Source of the DNA: an uncultured Clostridia bacterium
GTDB lineage: Bacteria; Bacillota; Clostridia; Oscillospirales; Feifaniaceae
Assembly: GCA_944376235.1 (NCBI GenBank)
Contig: CALWCA010000019.1
Span: 1 to 64,000 of the forward strand
Direction: 5' to 3'
Length of the DNA stretch: 64,000 nt
Shown here piece by piece: positions 33,435 to 42,123 of the stretch. The position numbers were made by a program, and so were the translations under genes. The number at the start of each line of letters is the position of its first letter. Position 1 is the stretch's first letter. Under the pieces are notes generated by a model. It was given only the letters and a program-made list of their open reading frames with translations, was not told the DNA's origin and made no database searches.

Positions 33435-33478
33435 GAAAAAGGCGGCCGGCCGCATACTGCGGCCGGCCGCCTTTTTTG
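33435..33478. terminator. Bidirectional terminator after rimO
   Basis: AAAAAGGCGGCCGGCCGCA pairs perfectly with TGCGGCCGGCCGCCTTTTT around TAC. A- and T-tracts on both sides make it work in both directions. Confidence 0.92.
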
Positions 33479-33517
33479 GGGGGCTTTTGCACCGGCGTGA
33501 AGGGGGAAGGGCGGATG

Positions 33518-33952
33518 TTACAGGGTATCCAGAAACCGGATGCAGAGCTCCATCACCGGGATGCAGACGGTTTCGCGCAGATTGTTCTGCGCAAAGAGGG
33601 CGCCCCCCTCCGGCGTAGAGGGGTCAAGCCCCAAAAGCTCATGACAATTCGTGCAGCCGTACTGCGCTTCCAGCCGCTCGGTCAGCTCCCGCAGGGCGCG
33701 GGAGGACTTCTTTTTTGCATCGCGGTTTTGGGGAAAGCCCCTGCCCAGCTTGAGGCCGATCACCAGTGCGGCGCCCGACAGGCAGCCGCATACGCGGCCC
33801 TTTGCCATACCGCCGGCAAGCGGCAGCGCCATGGCGCTGGCCAGCTCCTCGTCCAGCCCAAACTCTGCGGCATAGGGAATCAAAACACTCTGCCCGCAGG
33901 AATAGCCTGCGCGGCGCAGGGAGAGGGAACGCTCGAGATGCTCGCTTGACAT
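33518..33952 (-). CDS. C_GCAxxG_C_C family redox protein
   Basis: 144 residues of the C_GCAxxG_C_C family (putative redox-active proteins): GYSCGQSVL near the start, GGMAKGRVCGCLSGAALVIG in the middle, and later single cysteines in YGCTNCHELLGLD and ETVCIPVMELC. Conserved cysteines suggest metal or disulfide chemistry. The function is not established. It starts three bases after the aminotransferase gene on the same strand, so the two form an operon. Confidence 0.85.
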   Translation of the reverse strand: MSSEHLERSLSLRRAGYSCGQSVLIPYAAEFGLDEELASAMALPLAGGMAKGRVCGCLSGAALVIGLKLGRGFPQNRDAKKKSSRALRELTERLEAQYGCTNCHELLGLDPSTPEGGALFAQNNLRETVCIPVMELCIRFLDTL

Positions 33953-33955
33953 AGT

Positions 33956-35224
33956 CTATTCCTCCTCAAGCAGTTTTTCGATGCCGGCGAGTTTGACGCA
34001 GACGCACAAAAGGTCAATGGCGGTGCGCAGCTCGTCTTGCGGCGGATAGGTGGGTGCGATGCGGATGTTGGCATCGTTTGGATCGGTTTTGTAGGGGAAG
34101 GTGGCGCCTGCCCCCGTCAGCGTGACGCCGGCGCGCTTGGCGAGCTCCACCGTGGCCTTGGCGCAGCCGGGCAGGGTGTCCAGCGAGACGAAGTACCCGC
34201 CCTTCGGGCTTGTCCAGGAGGCCAGCCCGGTGCCGCCCAGCTCGCGCTCAAGGGTGGAGAGCACCAGCTCAAAGCGCGGCCGCAGCAGGGCGGCCTGCCG
34301 CTCCATGTGGTCGCGCACGGCCTGCGGCGTGGGCAGGACCGAAAGCAGGCGAAGCTGGTTGATTTTGTCCGAGCCGATGGTTTGGATGGAGATGTGGCGC
34401 AGCGCCTCGGCACGGTTTTGGGGGCTCATGGCCATCATGGAAACGCCGCCGCCCGGGAAGGAGACCTTGGAGGTGGAAAAGAAGTAAAAGACGCGATCCA
34501 GCGTGCCCGCTTTTTCGCAGGCTTCAAAGATGTCCTTTAAGGGCACGGGCTCGCAGAGATGGTGAATGCCATAGGCATTGTCCCACATGATGCAGAAATC
34601 CGGGGCTGCGGTTTTCATGCCGGCAAGGCGCTCCACCGTCTCGTCGCTGTAACAGATGCCCTGCGGATTGGAGTAGAGCGGCACGCACCAGATGCCCTTG
34701 ATGGAGGCGTCCTGCGCCACGAGCTGCTCCACCACCTCCATGTCGGGCCCCTGGGGCGTCATGGGAACCGTGATCAGCTCAAAGCCCAGCTCCTGCGTGA
34801 CGGCAAAATGACGGTCGTAGCCCGGCGCGGGGCAGAGGAATTTCCTGTCCTTTTGCTCCACCCAGGGGCGTTGCCCTGCCTTGCCGAAGAGCAGCATGCG
34901 GCACAGCGTATCGTACATCAGATTGAGACTGGAGTTTCCTCCGATCAGGATATATTCCTTTGGAATGTCCAGAAGCTCCGAAAAGAGGGCCGCCGTCTCG
35001 GAAAGGTCCTCCGGCGTGCTGTAGTTGCGCGCGTCCAGGCCCTCTTTTGAAATGTAGGAGGCCGGGGCCTGCAAAAAGGCGTTTGACAGGTCAAGCTGCT
35101 CAGGAGACGGCTTGCCGCGCGCCATGTTGAGGGCAAGGCCTCTGGCACAGTAGTCATCATAGGTGCGGCGCAGAGCATCCCTCTGCGCGCGAAGCTGCTC
35201 TTTGGGCAATGTGAGAACACTCAT
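33956..35224 (-). CDS. Class Ic aspartate-type aminotransferase
   Basis: 422 residues, a fold type I PLP enzyme of the Asp_aminotransf (MocR-like, AspAT Ic) group: LNMARGKPSPEQLDLS, YILIGGNSSLNLMYDTL, CPAPGYDRHF, MWDNAYGIHHL, and the PLP-lysine region FFSTSKVSFPGGGVSMMAMS. It probably uses aspartate/2-oxoglutarate or a related pair. ATG 35224 has GGAGG nine bases upstream, better than the longer upstream frame. It is followed directly by the C_GCAxxG_C_C gene. Confidence 0.92.
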   Translation of the reverse strand: MSVLTLPKEQLRAQRDALRRTYDDYCARGLALNMARGKPSPEQLDLSNAFLQAPASYISKEGLDARNYSTPEDLSETAALFSELLDIPKEYILIGGNSSLNLMYDTLCRMLLFGKAGQRPWVEQKDRKFLCPAPGYDRHFAVTQELGFELITVPMTPQGPDMEVVEQLVAQDASIKGIWCVPLYSNPQGICYSDETVERLAGMKTAAPDFCIMWDNAYGIHHLCEPVPLKDIFEACEKAGTLDRVFYFFSTSKVSFPGGGVSMMAMSPQNRAEALRHISIQTIGSDKINQLRLLSVLPTPQAVRDHMERQAALLRPRFELVLSTLERELGGTGLASWTSPKGGYFVSLDTLPGCAKATVELAKRAGVTLTGAGATFPYKTDPNDANIRIAPTYPPQDELRTAIDLLCVCVKLAGIEKLLEEE

Positions 35225-35353
35225 AACTGCATACCTCCAGACAATGGGGAAACTAGGGTCGATTTTTCCCAGTATAGCGGCAAGAAGGTCAAAAAGCAAG
35301 AGAAGCTTTGCAAAATGCCCGACGCAGAGTGTGGGGAAACGCCATCTTTCTAT

Positions 35354-35382
35354 TGTAATTTTTGGCTCTTTCCGATATAATG
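35354..35382 (+). promoter_or_regulatory. Promoter of pgsA-cysS-mrnC
   Basis: TTGTAA (35354-35359) and TATAAT (35377-35382) are 17 bases apart, 60 bases before pgsA. Confidence 0.8.
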
Positions 35383-35441
35383 AATAAAAATATTACAGAG
35401 CAGGAAAGGGTCCAACCCGCCTGCGGAAAGAGCGGCATTCC

Positions 35442-35981
35442 ATGAATCTTGCAAACAGGATCACGGTAGCGCGCATGCTGCTCATCCCCCTTTTTTTGGT
35501 GCTGCTGCTGCACGTTCCCGCCCCGGCAGGGCCATTGTGGGCGCTCGTGCTTTATATTCTGGCCTCCAGCACCGACAAACTGGACGGATGGGTGGCGCGC
35601 AAATACAATCTGGTGACAACCTTTGGAAAATTCCTAGACCCCCTGGCCGACAAGCTGCTGGTGCTCTCCGCCCTCATCTGCCTGACCTGGTATGGACGAT
35701 GTAGCCCCTACATCAGTATTCTGGTGCTGATGCGCGAACTGGTGGTCACATCGTTTCGCATTGTGGCGATGGGCAGTGGGCTGGAGCTTGCGGCTGACGG
35801 CTGGGGCAAGGCCAAGACCTTTGTGCAGAATGTGGCGGTCTATCTGACGCTGCTTGGCATGGTGTGGGAACCGGCTGAGCTTCCGGGCGAGGTGCTGCTG
35901 TGGGCCTCTGCGGTGCTGACCATTTATTCCGGGTATCGGTATCTCTCAAACAACTGGGAATGTATTGGACATAATTGGTGA
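35442..35981 (+). CDS. pgsA: CDP-diacylglycerol-glycerol-3-phosphate phosphatidyltransferase
   Basis: 179 residues with the CDP-alcohol phosphotransferase motif, Asp45, Asp48, Gly49, Ala52-Arg53, Asp66 and Asp70 ([14 protein letters not shown] then KFLDPLADK), and four to six membrane helices. It makes phosphatidylglycerophosphate, the first committed step to phosphatidylglycerol and cardiolipin. It starts the pgsA-cysS-mrnC group. ATG 35442 has a weak ribosome binding site. Confidence 0.95.
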   Translation: MNLANRITVARMLLIPLFLVLLLHVPAPAGPLWALVLYILASSTDKLDGWVARKYNLVTTFGKFLDPLADKLLVLSALICLTWYGRCSPYISILVLMRELVVTSFRIVAMGSGLELAADGWGKAKTFVQNVAVYLTLLGMVWEPAELPGEVLLWASAVLTIYSGYRYLSNNWECIGHNW

Positions 35982-36007
35982 CAATTTTAGGGAAAGAGAG
36001 GAATTTC

Positions 36008-37408
36008 ATGAAACTGTATAACGACCTAACCCGCCAAAAAGAGGAATTTGTCCCCTTAAAGCAGGGCGAAGTTTCCATCTATTCCTGCGGCCCGACCGTT
36101 TACAACTATTTTCACATCGGGAATGCGCGCCCTTTTATCGTGTTTGATTGTCTGCGCCGCTATCTGGCCTATCGGGGCTATAAGGTGAAGTTTGTGCAAA
36201 ATTTCACGGATGTAGACGACAAGATTATCAAAAAGGCCAACGAAGAGGGCGTGACCAGCGAGCAGGTGGCGCAGCGATATATCGACGAGTATTTTGTCGA
36301 CGCGGGCGGGCTTGGCGTCGCGCCGGCCGACGTACATCCCAAGGCCACCGAGACCATGGATGAGATCATCGACATGGTCAAGACGCTGGTGGAAAAGGGC
36401 TATGCCTATGAGTCCAACGGCGACGTCTACTTCCGTACGCTTCAGTTCAAGGACTACGGCAAGCTGTCGCACCAGCCCATTGACGAGCTGCAGGCCGGCG
36501 CACGCATCGACGTGTCGGAGCACAAGGAAAACGCGCTGGACTTTGCGCTGTGGAAGGCCAGCAAGCCGGGCGAGCCGGCCTGGGATTCCCCCTGGGGGCC
36601 GGGACGTCCGGGTTGGCACATCGAGTGCTCGGCCATGGCAAAAAAGCACCTTGGAAACACCATCGACATCCACTGTGGTGGGCAGGATCTGACTTTCCCG
36701 CATCACGAAAACGAGATTGCGCAATCCGAAGCGGCCAACGGATGTGAGTTTGCCCGCTACTGGGTTCACAACGGCTACATCAATGTCGACAACCAGAAGA
36801 TGAGCAAGTCGCTGGGCAACTTTTTCACGGTGCGCGACGTGGCGCAGACCTACGGCTATGAGGTCATCCGCTTTTTCATGCTCTCGTCGCACTACCGCAG
36901 CCAGATCAACTACTCCACCGAGACGCTTGAGCAGGCCAAGGCGGCGCTGGAGCGTCTGTATAACTGCAAGAACAACCTGCAGTTTTTGTGCGAGAAGGGG
37001 GCTGCCGGCGAGATGACGGAGGCGGAGCAGGTGGCTGCCGGCAACTTTGCCAAGCACAAGCAGGCCTTCCTGGACGCCATGGACGACGACCTCAACACGG
37101 CGGACGCCATTTCGGCCATCTTCGAGCTGGTGCGGGAAATCAATACCGTGACTGGCGAGCAGGAGGCGCCGACGCAGGCTTTTGCCAAGGCGGCGCTGGA
37201 CATTTTTGAGGAGCTCTGCTCGGTGCTCGGCCTTTGCCAGGGCAAGGCAGAGCAGCTGGACGATGAGATCGAGGCGCTCATTGAGCAGAGACAGGCGGCG
37301 CGCAAGGCAAAGGACTTCAAAACGGCCGACGCCATTCGCGACAAGCTGCACGACATGGGCATCGTGCTGGAGGATACGCCTCAGGGCGTCAAGTGGAGAA
37401 GGGCGTAA
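36008..37408 (+). CDS. cysS: Cysteinyl-tRNA synthetase
   Basis: 466 residues, the standard length. HIGH-like HIGN (36-39), SCGPTVYNY with the zinc cysteine, [23 protein letters not shown], and KMSKS (264-268) are all present. Class I synthetase charging tRNA-Cys. ATG 36008 follows GAGAGGAA. It is followed by the mini-RNase III gene, the usual Firmicutes order. Confidence 0.97.
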   Translation: MKLYNDLTRQKEEFVPLKQGEVSIYSCGPTVYNYFHIGNARPFIVFDCLRRYLAYRGYKVKFVQNFTDVDDKIIKKANEEGVTSEQVAQRYIDEYFVDAGGLGVAPADVHPKATETMDEIIDMVKTLVEKGYAYESNGDVYFRTLQFKDYGKLSHQPIDELQAGARIDVSEHKENALDFALWKASKPGEPAWDSPWGPGRPGWHIECSAMAKKHLGNTIDIHCGGQDLTFPHHENEIAQSEAANGCEFARYWVHNGYINVDNQKMSKSLGNFFTVRDVAQTYGYEVIRFFMLSSHYRSQINYSTETLEQAKAALERLYNCKNNLQFLCEKGAAGEMTEAEQVAAGNFAKHKQAFLDAMDDDLNTADAISAIFELVREINTVTGEQEAPTQAFAKAALDIFEELCSVLGLCQGKAEQLDDEIEALIEQRQAARKAKDFKTADAIRDKLHDMGIVLEDTPQGVKWRRA

Positions 37409-37465
37409 TCCGAAAAGACGGCAGGCGGCGGCTGCAAAAGGACAACAACAGAAGAGGCGCATACG

Positions 37466-37876
37466 ATGTATTTTGACTTGCTGCCGGTGCCGGCAGAACA
37501 AATCAATCCTGCGGTGCTTGCCTATTTGGGAGATGCGGTGTTTGAGCTCATGACCAGGGAGTATCTTTTGCATGAGATGCAAAGCCAAAGCGGAAAACTG
37601 CACCGCAGGGCAAAGCAGATATGCAGCGCCGTGGGGCAGGCCAGGGCCGTGCGGGAGGTGCTGCCCATGCTCGATGAGCGGGAGCTACACCACTTCAAGA
37701 GGGGACGGAATGCCGCCCTCTCGGTGACGAAAAAGGCCAATCCCGGCATCCACAGCGCAGCTTCCGGCCTGGAAACGCTGATGGGGGCGCTGTATCTGGA
37801 AAAAAGAGAGGATCGGCTTCGCGACATCTTTTCGGCCTGTGTGAAGGCCTGCCTGTCGGAGCCGCAGGAGGGGTAG
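37466..37876 (+). CDS. mrnC: Mini-ribonuclease 3
   Basis: 136 residues consisting of an RNase III catalytic domain only, with no dsRNA-binding domain: YLGDAVFELMTREYLL (Asp23, Glu27), HRRAKQICSAVGQA, and GLETLMGALYLEKR with the second acidic cluster. In Bacillus it matures 23S rRNA ends. Location directly after cysS is conserved in Firmicutes. Confidence 0.95.
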   Translation: MYFDLLPVPAEQINPAVLAYLGDAVFELMTREYLLHEMQSQSGKLHRRAKQICSAVGQARAVREVLPMLDERELHHFKRGRNAALSVTKKANPGIHSAASGLETLMGALYLEKREDRLRDIFSACVKACLSEPQEG

Positions 37877-38000
37877 GAAGTCTGCCATCCGGAGCGCCGG
37901 GGAGGGCGTCGAAGCTTTGGGCAGGCCGTGTGTGCAGCGTTTGGAAAGGCCGTTGTCCAGACGGGCCGGCCGCATGGGACACCAACAGAAAAAAGCAAAA

Positions 38001-38038
38001 ATCTGAGCCGTGACGCTCACGGCTCAGATTTTTTTGAG
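38001..38038. terminator. Bidirectional terminator after mrnC
   Basis: ATCTGAGCCGTGA pairs with TCACGGCTCAGAT around CGC, with seven T on the plus side. A-rich sequence on the other side makes it a terminator for the opposing small gene as well. Confidence 0.9.
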
Positions 38039-38071
38039 AGAAGATACTTTGAATCAGGACAGGGCCTGCGC

Positions 38072-38200
38072 TTACTTGGAGGGGCAATTGCCACGGCTGC
38101 CCTTGGGATTCTGCTGATTTTCCATGTTCTGAGAACTGGTCTGGGGTTCTTCCTGGTTGTTTTTCTTGTTTTGCTGGTGCTTGTTTTTCGGGTCAGACAT
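38072..38200 (-). CDS. 42-residue Gln/Asn/Lys-rich small protein
   Basis: Read on the minus strand, an ATG at 38200 follows a perfect ribosome binding site (GGAGGTG, seven to eight bases away) and opens a 42-residue frame: MSDPKNKHQQNKKNNQEEPQ, then TSSQNMENQQNPKGSRGNCP, then SK. It has 16 Gln or Asn, many Lys, one Cys, and no hydrophobic core, so it is probably disordered. A terminator follows at 38038-38001. Composition recalls small acid-soluble spore proteins of the minor types (SspP/SspN-like), but I see no real sequence match. The frame is too short for many gene finders. Confidence 0.7.
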   Translation of the reverse strand: MSDPKNKHQQNKKNNQEEPQTSSQNMENQQNPKGSRGNCPSK

Positions 38201-38402
38201 TTTTATTCACCTCCGTTGAAGCGTTGTGTACGGCAAAGCCGTTCGGAGATAGCATGGACGCAAGTTGAGATTTTTATTCAAGGACAAAGAACAATTCAAA
38301 AAGAAAACGCTGCGGCTGCGAGCATGTGGGCAAGGGCTGAAGAAGGCAGAACAAAAAGCCATGAGTATGCCGGGCCTCCGTGAAAGAGCTTGTTTTTTCG
38401 TG

Positions 38403-38431
38403 TTGCGCAGGAAAACCATCTGTGATACAAT
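38403..38431 (+). promoter_or_regulatory. Promoter of yebC
   Basis: TTGCGC (38403-38408) and TACAAT (38426-38431) are 17 bases apart, about 37 bases before the ATG. Confidence 0.65.
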
Positions 38432-38467
38432 AATTACTGCTTACTTTGCATCATGGAGGCTTTTGAT

Positions 38468-39193
38468 ATGTCAGGACATTCCAAATGGAAAAATATCATG
38501 CATAAAAAAGAGAAAACCGATGCGCAGCGCGCCAAGGTTTTTACAAAAATCGGCAGGGAGATGTCGCTTTGCGTCAAGCAGGGAGGGCCTGACCCCAATG
38601 TCAATTCCCGCCTCAAGGACCTCATTGCCAAAGCGCGGGCCAACAATGTGCCGATGGACAACATTGATCGCATCATCAAAAAAGCCTCCGGAGACGGCGC
38701 TGCCGACAATTATGAGGATGTGACCTATGAGGGCTACGGGCCGAGCGGCGTGGCTGTGATCGTGGAGGCACTGACCGACAACCGCAACAGAACGGCAGGG
38801 GACATGCGCCATTATTTTGACAAATACGGCGGCAACTTGGGCCAGAGCGGCTCGGTGAGCTGGATGTTTGCCAGCAAGGGTCAGCTTGTGCTTGAAAGTG
38901 AAGGGCTTGACGCAGATGAGGTCATGATGGATGCCTTGGATGCCGGAGCCTCCGACTTTGAAGATGAGGGCGAGGTGTTCACCATTACCACCGAGCCCGA
39001 GGCCTTTTCCCAGGTGCTCGAGCAGCTTTCGCAAAAGGGGTATCGGTTTGTGGAGGCTGAGGTGGCCAGAGTGCCCTCTACCTATGCAAAAATTGAAGAC
39101 GAGGAGCAGGTTTCCAAAATGGAGAAGCTGCTGGAAATGCTCGAAGACAACGACGACGTGCAGAATGTCTACCACAACTGGGAGCAGGATTGA
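38468..39193 (+). CDS. yebC: YebC/PmpR-family protein
   Basis: 241 residues, the normal length. It begins [32 protein letters not shown] (positions 1-32) and has [39 protein letters not shown], and [14 protein letters not shown], all diagnostic. Members are DNA-binding regulators and, in recent work, factors that ease ribosome stalling at proline runs. GGAGG precedes ATG 38468. tadA follows with overlap. Confidence 0.96.
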   Translation: MSGHSKWKNIMHKKEKTDAQRAKVFTKIGREMSLCVKQGGPDPNVNSRLKDLIAKARANNVPMDNIDRIIKKASGDGAADNYEDVTYEGYGPSGVAVIVEALTDNRNRTAGDMRHYFDKYGGNLGQSGSVSWMFASKGQLVLESEGLDADEVMMDALDAGASDFEDEGEVFTITTEPEAFSQVLEQLSQKGYRFVEAEVARVPSTYAKIEDEEQVSKMEKLLEMLEDNDDVQNVYHNWEQD

Positions 39194-39212
39194 GCAGACC
39201 GACAGGCGGTTT

Positions 39213-39677
39213 ATGGCGCTTGCGCTGGAGCAGGCAAATCTGGCGCTGCCGCAGGATGTGCCCGTGGGTGCCGTGATGGTCAGGGACGGAGAGGTTGTGT
39301 CGGTGGGCCGCAATGTGCGCGAGCAGGAAGGCAGCGCGCTGGGACACGCCGAGATACAGGCCATTTCCAAGGCTTGCGCGAGCTTGGGCCGGTGGAGCCT
39401 GCAGGGGTGTACTCTGTATGTCACGCTGGAGCCCTGCCCCATGTGTGCCGGAGCCATTGTGCAGGCCAGAGTGGATCGCGTGGTGTTCGGTGCATTCGAT
39501 GAAAAGGCAGGGGCCTGCGGTTCGGTGTGCGATTTGTTTGCGATGCCTTTTTCACACCGTCCGGATGTGACTTCGGGCGTGATGGAGAGGGAATGTGCCG
39601 CACTGCTGCAGGAATTCTTCACAAATTTGCGAGAGAAGGGGAAAAACTCTTGCAATTTTTCTCCCAATAAGATATAA
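39213..39677 (+). CDS. tadA: tRNA-specific adenosine deaminase
   Basis: At least 154 residues. The zinc site of the cytidine-deaminase fold is intact: HAE (His45, Glu47 counted from ATG 39213) and PCPMC (Cys75, Cys78). VPVGAVMV and FGAFDEKAGACGS fit TadA. The enzyme makes inosine at position 34 of tRNA-Arg(ACG). The ATG aligns with residue 8 of typical TadA. An in-frame ATT at 39189, overlapping the yebC stop (ATTGA) and preceded by GGAG, would give the expected start [12 protein letters not shown]. So the true start may be non-canonical. Confidence 0.93.
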   Translation: MALALEQANLALPQDVPVGAVMVRDGEVVSVGRNVREQEGSALGHAEIQAISKACASLGRWSLQGCTLYVTLEPCPMCAGAIVQARVDRVVFGAFDEKAGACGSVCDLFAMPFSHRPDVTSGVMERECAALLQEFFTNLREKGKNSCNFSPNKI

Positions 39678-39678
39678 T
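39650..39678 (+). promoter_or_regulatory. Promoter of rpsT
   Basis: TTGCAA (39650-39655) and TATAAT (39673-39678) are 17 bases apart. The promoter overlaps the end of tadA. Confidence 0.85.
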
Positions 39679-39719
39679 AACGTCTGCTAATCAATGCCGA
39701 TGGTACGGAGGTGAAACAA

Positions 39720-39977
39720 ATGCCCAACATCAAATCCGCCAAAAAGCGCGTGAAGGTCAATGCCACCAAGGCGCTGCAGAACCAGATGGTGAAAAACGCC
39801 ATGCGCACCGAGCTCAAAAAGTTTGATGCAGCCGTTGCGGAAGGCGATGAGCAGGCCCGCAAGGCGGCTCTGGCCCGCGCGACCAAGTGCGTGGATAAGG
39901 CTGCTGCCAAGGGGATTTTGCATAAGAATACGGCAGCTCGCACCAAGAGCCGTCTGGCCAAAAAAGCCGCAATGTAA
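39720..39977 (+). CDS. rpsT: Ribosomal protein S20
   Basis: 85 residues, MPNIKSAKKRVKVNATKALQ at the start, a basic helical protein ending TKSRLAKKAAM. It binds 16S rRNA early in 30S assembly. ATG 39720 follows GGAGG. In Clostridia rpsT is commonly beside gpr, as here. Confidence 0.97.
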   Translation: MPNIKSAKKRVKVNATKALQNQMVKNAMRTELKKFDAAVAEGDEQARKAALARATKCVDKAAAKGILHKNTAARTKSRLAKKAAM

Positions 39978-40000
39978 CCAGCGTCAAACGCAGGTGTTTT

Positions 40001-40036
40001 GGGACGTCTTTCCGGGAGGAAGACGTCCCTTTTTGC
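40001..40036 (+). terminator. Terminator of rpsT
   Basis: GGGACGTCTT-CC pairs with GG-AAGACGTCCC, followed by TTTTT. Confidence 0.9.
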
Positions 40037-40286
40037 TGCGGGCCTAAAAGGCAAACGGGCAAGGGTGGGCTTGCATTTTGGTGCAGGGCCGGCGCGGTAA
40101 ATGTTCAAGCCTATCTTGGCCGTGGCTTTCTCTTGTTTTTCTATGGAAGAATACCTGCCGATGCGGGAGAAACAGTTGGGAAAGCCGGGCACAGGGGAAA
40201 GACCGGGATGCTTTTTCTGTTTTTTCTTTTTCCTTACCGTAGTTTTTTGACGCCGTGGCCGTTTCGCAGGAAAGACCCAAACAAAA
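40037..40286. other. Intergenic before gpr, no gene seen
   Basis: About 250 bases with T-rich patches (40208-40252) and short open frames without ribosome binding sites. No hairpin with a T-run and no known RNA motif is visible. Confidence 0.5.
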
Positions 40287-40317
40287 AGAATGAAGAAGAA
40301 ACGGACGGTGCATACTG
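40287..40317 (+). promoter_or_regulatory. Possible sigma-G/F promoter of gpr
   Basis: AGAATGA (40287-40293) and CATACTG (40311-40317) lie 17 bases apart and resemble the forespore consensus (TGnATA, then CATACTA). Forespore expression of gpr is well known in Bacillus and Clostridia. The match is partial. Confidence 0.45.
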
Positions 40318-40352
40318 TATGGAAGAGAAAAGACGCTGGGAGGAGTTTTTCG

Positions 40353-41240
40353 ATGCAGTCGAGCATCTTTACCGATCTTGCGGTGGAGGCGGCGGCACAG
40401 GCGCCGACGGGGACCTCGGGAGTGCAGTCGCACACGACGATGCAGGGGGGCTTGCGCATTACCCGGCTTGAAATTACGTCGCAGGCGGGTGAAGCGGTGC
40501 TGGGGCGCCCGCAGGGGCGCTACTATACCGCCGAGATTCCCGATACGCTGGGGCAGGGGGATGACGACTATGAGCAGTCGGCGCAGACGTTGGCCGAGCT
40601 GCTCGGGGAGCTGCTTCCCGCCGGGGACGGCTGCCTGCTGGTGGCAGGGCTTGGCAACGAAGGCGTAACGCCGGACGCCCTGGGGCCTGAAACAGCCTCG
40701 CGCGTTCTGGTCACGCGCCATTTGACGACGGCCGATTCAAAGCTGGCAGAGCTGTTCCGCGCTGTGGCAGTGGTCTGCCCCGGCGTGCTGGGGCAGACGG
40801 GCCTGGAATCTGCCGAGCTGCTGCGGGGCGCTGCAGCCACCGTGCGGCCCGTGGCCATTTTGGCCATTGATGCGCTGGCCGCGCGCAGCCTGACCCGCCT
40901 GGGCAATACCATTCAGATCACCGATACGGGGCTTTTGCCGGGCGGAGGCATCGGGAACAGCCGTCAGGAGCTTTCCTTTCGCACCATGGGCGTGCCGGTG
41001 GTGGGCATTGGGGTGCCAACCGTCATCAGTGCGGGGACGCTGGTGCAGGACGTGCTGGCGGATTTGACCCCAAACCCCTGCGCGTCACCCCCCATGGGGC
41101 GCTATGCCAGCTTGTATGTTGCGCCCAAGGAGATCGACTCCACCAACCGCAGGCTGGCACGTCTTTTGGCGGACGCCATCAATTTGGCGCTGCAGCCCAC
41201 CCTGTCGCTGGAGGATTTGCGCTATTATCTGGAAAGCTGA
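40353..41240 (+). CDS. gpr: Spore germination protease GPR
   Basis: 295 residues from ATG 40353 (GGAGGAG upstream). The A25 family is recognised by FTDLAVEA at the start, GDGCLLVAGLGNEGVTPDALGPETASRVLVTRHL, VCPGVLGQTGLESAEL, AILAIDALAARSLTRLGNTIQITDTGLLPGGGIGN and VGIGVPTVISA (given here by pieces). It degrades small acid-soluble spore proteins on germination after autoprocessing of an N-terminal propeptide. This implies the organism forms endospores. Confidence 0.96.
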   Translation: MQSSIFTDLAVEAAAQAPTGTSGVQSHTTMQGGLRITRLEITSQAGEAVLGRPQGRYYTAEIPDTLGQGDDDYEQSAQTLAELLGELLPAGDGCLLVAGLGNEGVTPDALGPETASRVLVTRHLTTADSKLAELFRAVAVVCPGVLGQTGLESAELLRGAAATVRPVAILAIDALAARSLTRLGNTIQITDTGLLPGGGIGNSRQELSFRTMGVPVVGIGVPTVISAGTLVQDVLADLTPNPCASPPMGRYASLYVAPKEIDSTNRRLARLLADAINLALQPTLSLEDLRYYLES

Positions 41241-41324
41241 TTTTTGTCCTTCCCCGGCAGGCCGGAACAGGGCAAAACAAAGGAGGGTAGGAGAGGAGCT
41301 TGCCTGGACCTGCCCGCAGGGGAA

Positions 41325-41354
41325 TTGACAAGCAGGCGCATGCTGTGATAAAAT
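41325..41354 (+). promoter_or_regulatory. Promoter of the mntP riboswitch transcript
   Basis: TTGACA (41325-41330) and TAAAAT (41349-41354) with an 18-base spacer, directly before the riboswitch. Confidence 0.75.
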
Positions 41355-41362
41355 ACCCTCAC

Positions 41363-41456
41363 GTTCGGTAAGGGAGTAGTCAGCAGGGCAATGCCCTGGG
41401 GCAAGTCAACACATTGGCCGCATGGCCTGGTTTGCCTGAAACGACAAGACTTATTG
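41363..41456 (+). ncRNA. yybP-ykoY manganese riboswitch
   Basis: Conserved pieces of the yybP-ykoY aptamer are present in order: GGTAAGGGAGTAGTC (start of P1 and L1), GGGCAATGCCCTGGGGCAAGTCAACA, GGCC-GCAT-GGCC hairpin, and GCCTGAAACGACAAGAC at the 3' end. Its last strand (AAGACTTATTGATG) is shared with the following terminator. So manganese binding should favour the aptamer over the terminator and turn the gene on. The downstream gene is a manganese exporter of the MntP family, the classic partner of this riboswitch. Confidence 0.88.
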
Positions 41457-41487
41457 ATGGGGAAGCTCATCAATAAGTCTTTTTTTC
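41447..41487 (+). terminator. Riboswitch expression-platform terminator
   Basis: AGACTTATTGATG (41447-41459) pairs perfectly with CATCAATAAGTCT (41468-41480), followed by seven T. It overlaps the 3' strand of the manganese aptamer. Confidence 0.93.
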
Positions 41488-41525
41488 AGCCCTGTTCCGT
41501 ATGCTTTTGAGGGGGGGAAGGAAGC

Positions 41526-42068
41526 ATGACCTTTTGGGAGACACTGCTGCTTGCGACGGCACTGAGCATGGATGCCGTGGCTGTGACCATCGCCAACAGC
41601 CTGGCTTACCGATGCAAGGCCAGGGAGATGGCCGCCATGCCCTTGCTGTTTGGAGGCTTTCAGGGGCTGATGCCCCTGCTGGGCTACTGGGTGAGCGGCC
41701 TGTTTGCGGACCTGGTGCATCGGTATGCCGGAGTCGTCACATTGGTGGTGCTGGGATACATTGGAGCCAAAATGCTGTTTGACGGTCTCCGGGGAGAAGG
41801 GGAAAGCGGCCTGGGGGCAATGCTGACCTGGAAGCTCCTGCTGCTTCAGGCCGTTGCCACGAGTATCGACGCCTTTGCCGTCGGCGTGAGTTTGCTGGCA
41901 ATGGACGTAGAGGTGGTGCCGGCCTGTGCCATGATTGCCGTGACGACCTTTTTGTGCAGCCTGTTGGCGCTGTTTTTGGGAAGGCGTTTCGGCTCGGCCC
42001 TGGGCGATAAGGCCAAGGCGGCGGGCGGCGTCATTTTGCTGGCCATTGCCATAAAAGCGGTGCTGTGA
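41526..42068 (+). CDS. mntP: Manganese efflux pump MntP
   Basis: 180 residues, six membrane helices in two related halves, each with the MntP acidic motif: ATALSMDAVAVTIANSLAY (N-terminal) and ATSIDAFAVGVSLLA (C-terminal). It exports Mn2+. The manganese riboswitch just upstream supports the substrate. ATG 41526 follows GGAAGGAAG. Confidence 0.94.
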   Translation: MTFWETLLLATALSMDAVAVTIANSLAYRCKAREMAAMPLLFGGFQGLMPLLGYWVSGLFADLVHRYAGVVTLVVLGYIGAKMLFDGLRGEGESGLGAMLTWKLLLLQAVATSIDAFAVGVSLLAMDVEVVPACAMIAVTTFLCSLLALFLGRRFGSALGDKAKAAGGVILLAIAIKAVL

Positions 42069-42123
42069 GACGGTGTACCGGCCAGCCTGGCCGGGCCTGC
42101 CTCTGGGCCTGGAGCAAAAAAGG

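Noticed and set aside
31786-33492. 568-codon open frame opposite rimO
   Set aside because: rimO carries all six cysteines and family motifs. The opposite frame is a composition shadow.
36056-37603. 515-codon open frame opposite cysS
   Set aside because: cysS is complete with both class I synthetase motifs. The opposite frame has no start signal.
38471-40459. 662-codon open frame on the minus strand spanning yebC, tadA and rpsT
   Set aside because: It runs across three well-identified plus-strand genes and their promoters and has no domain of its own.
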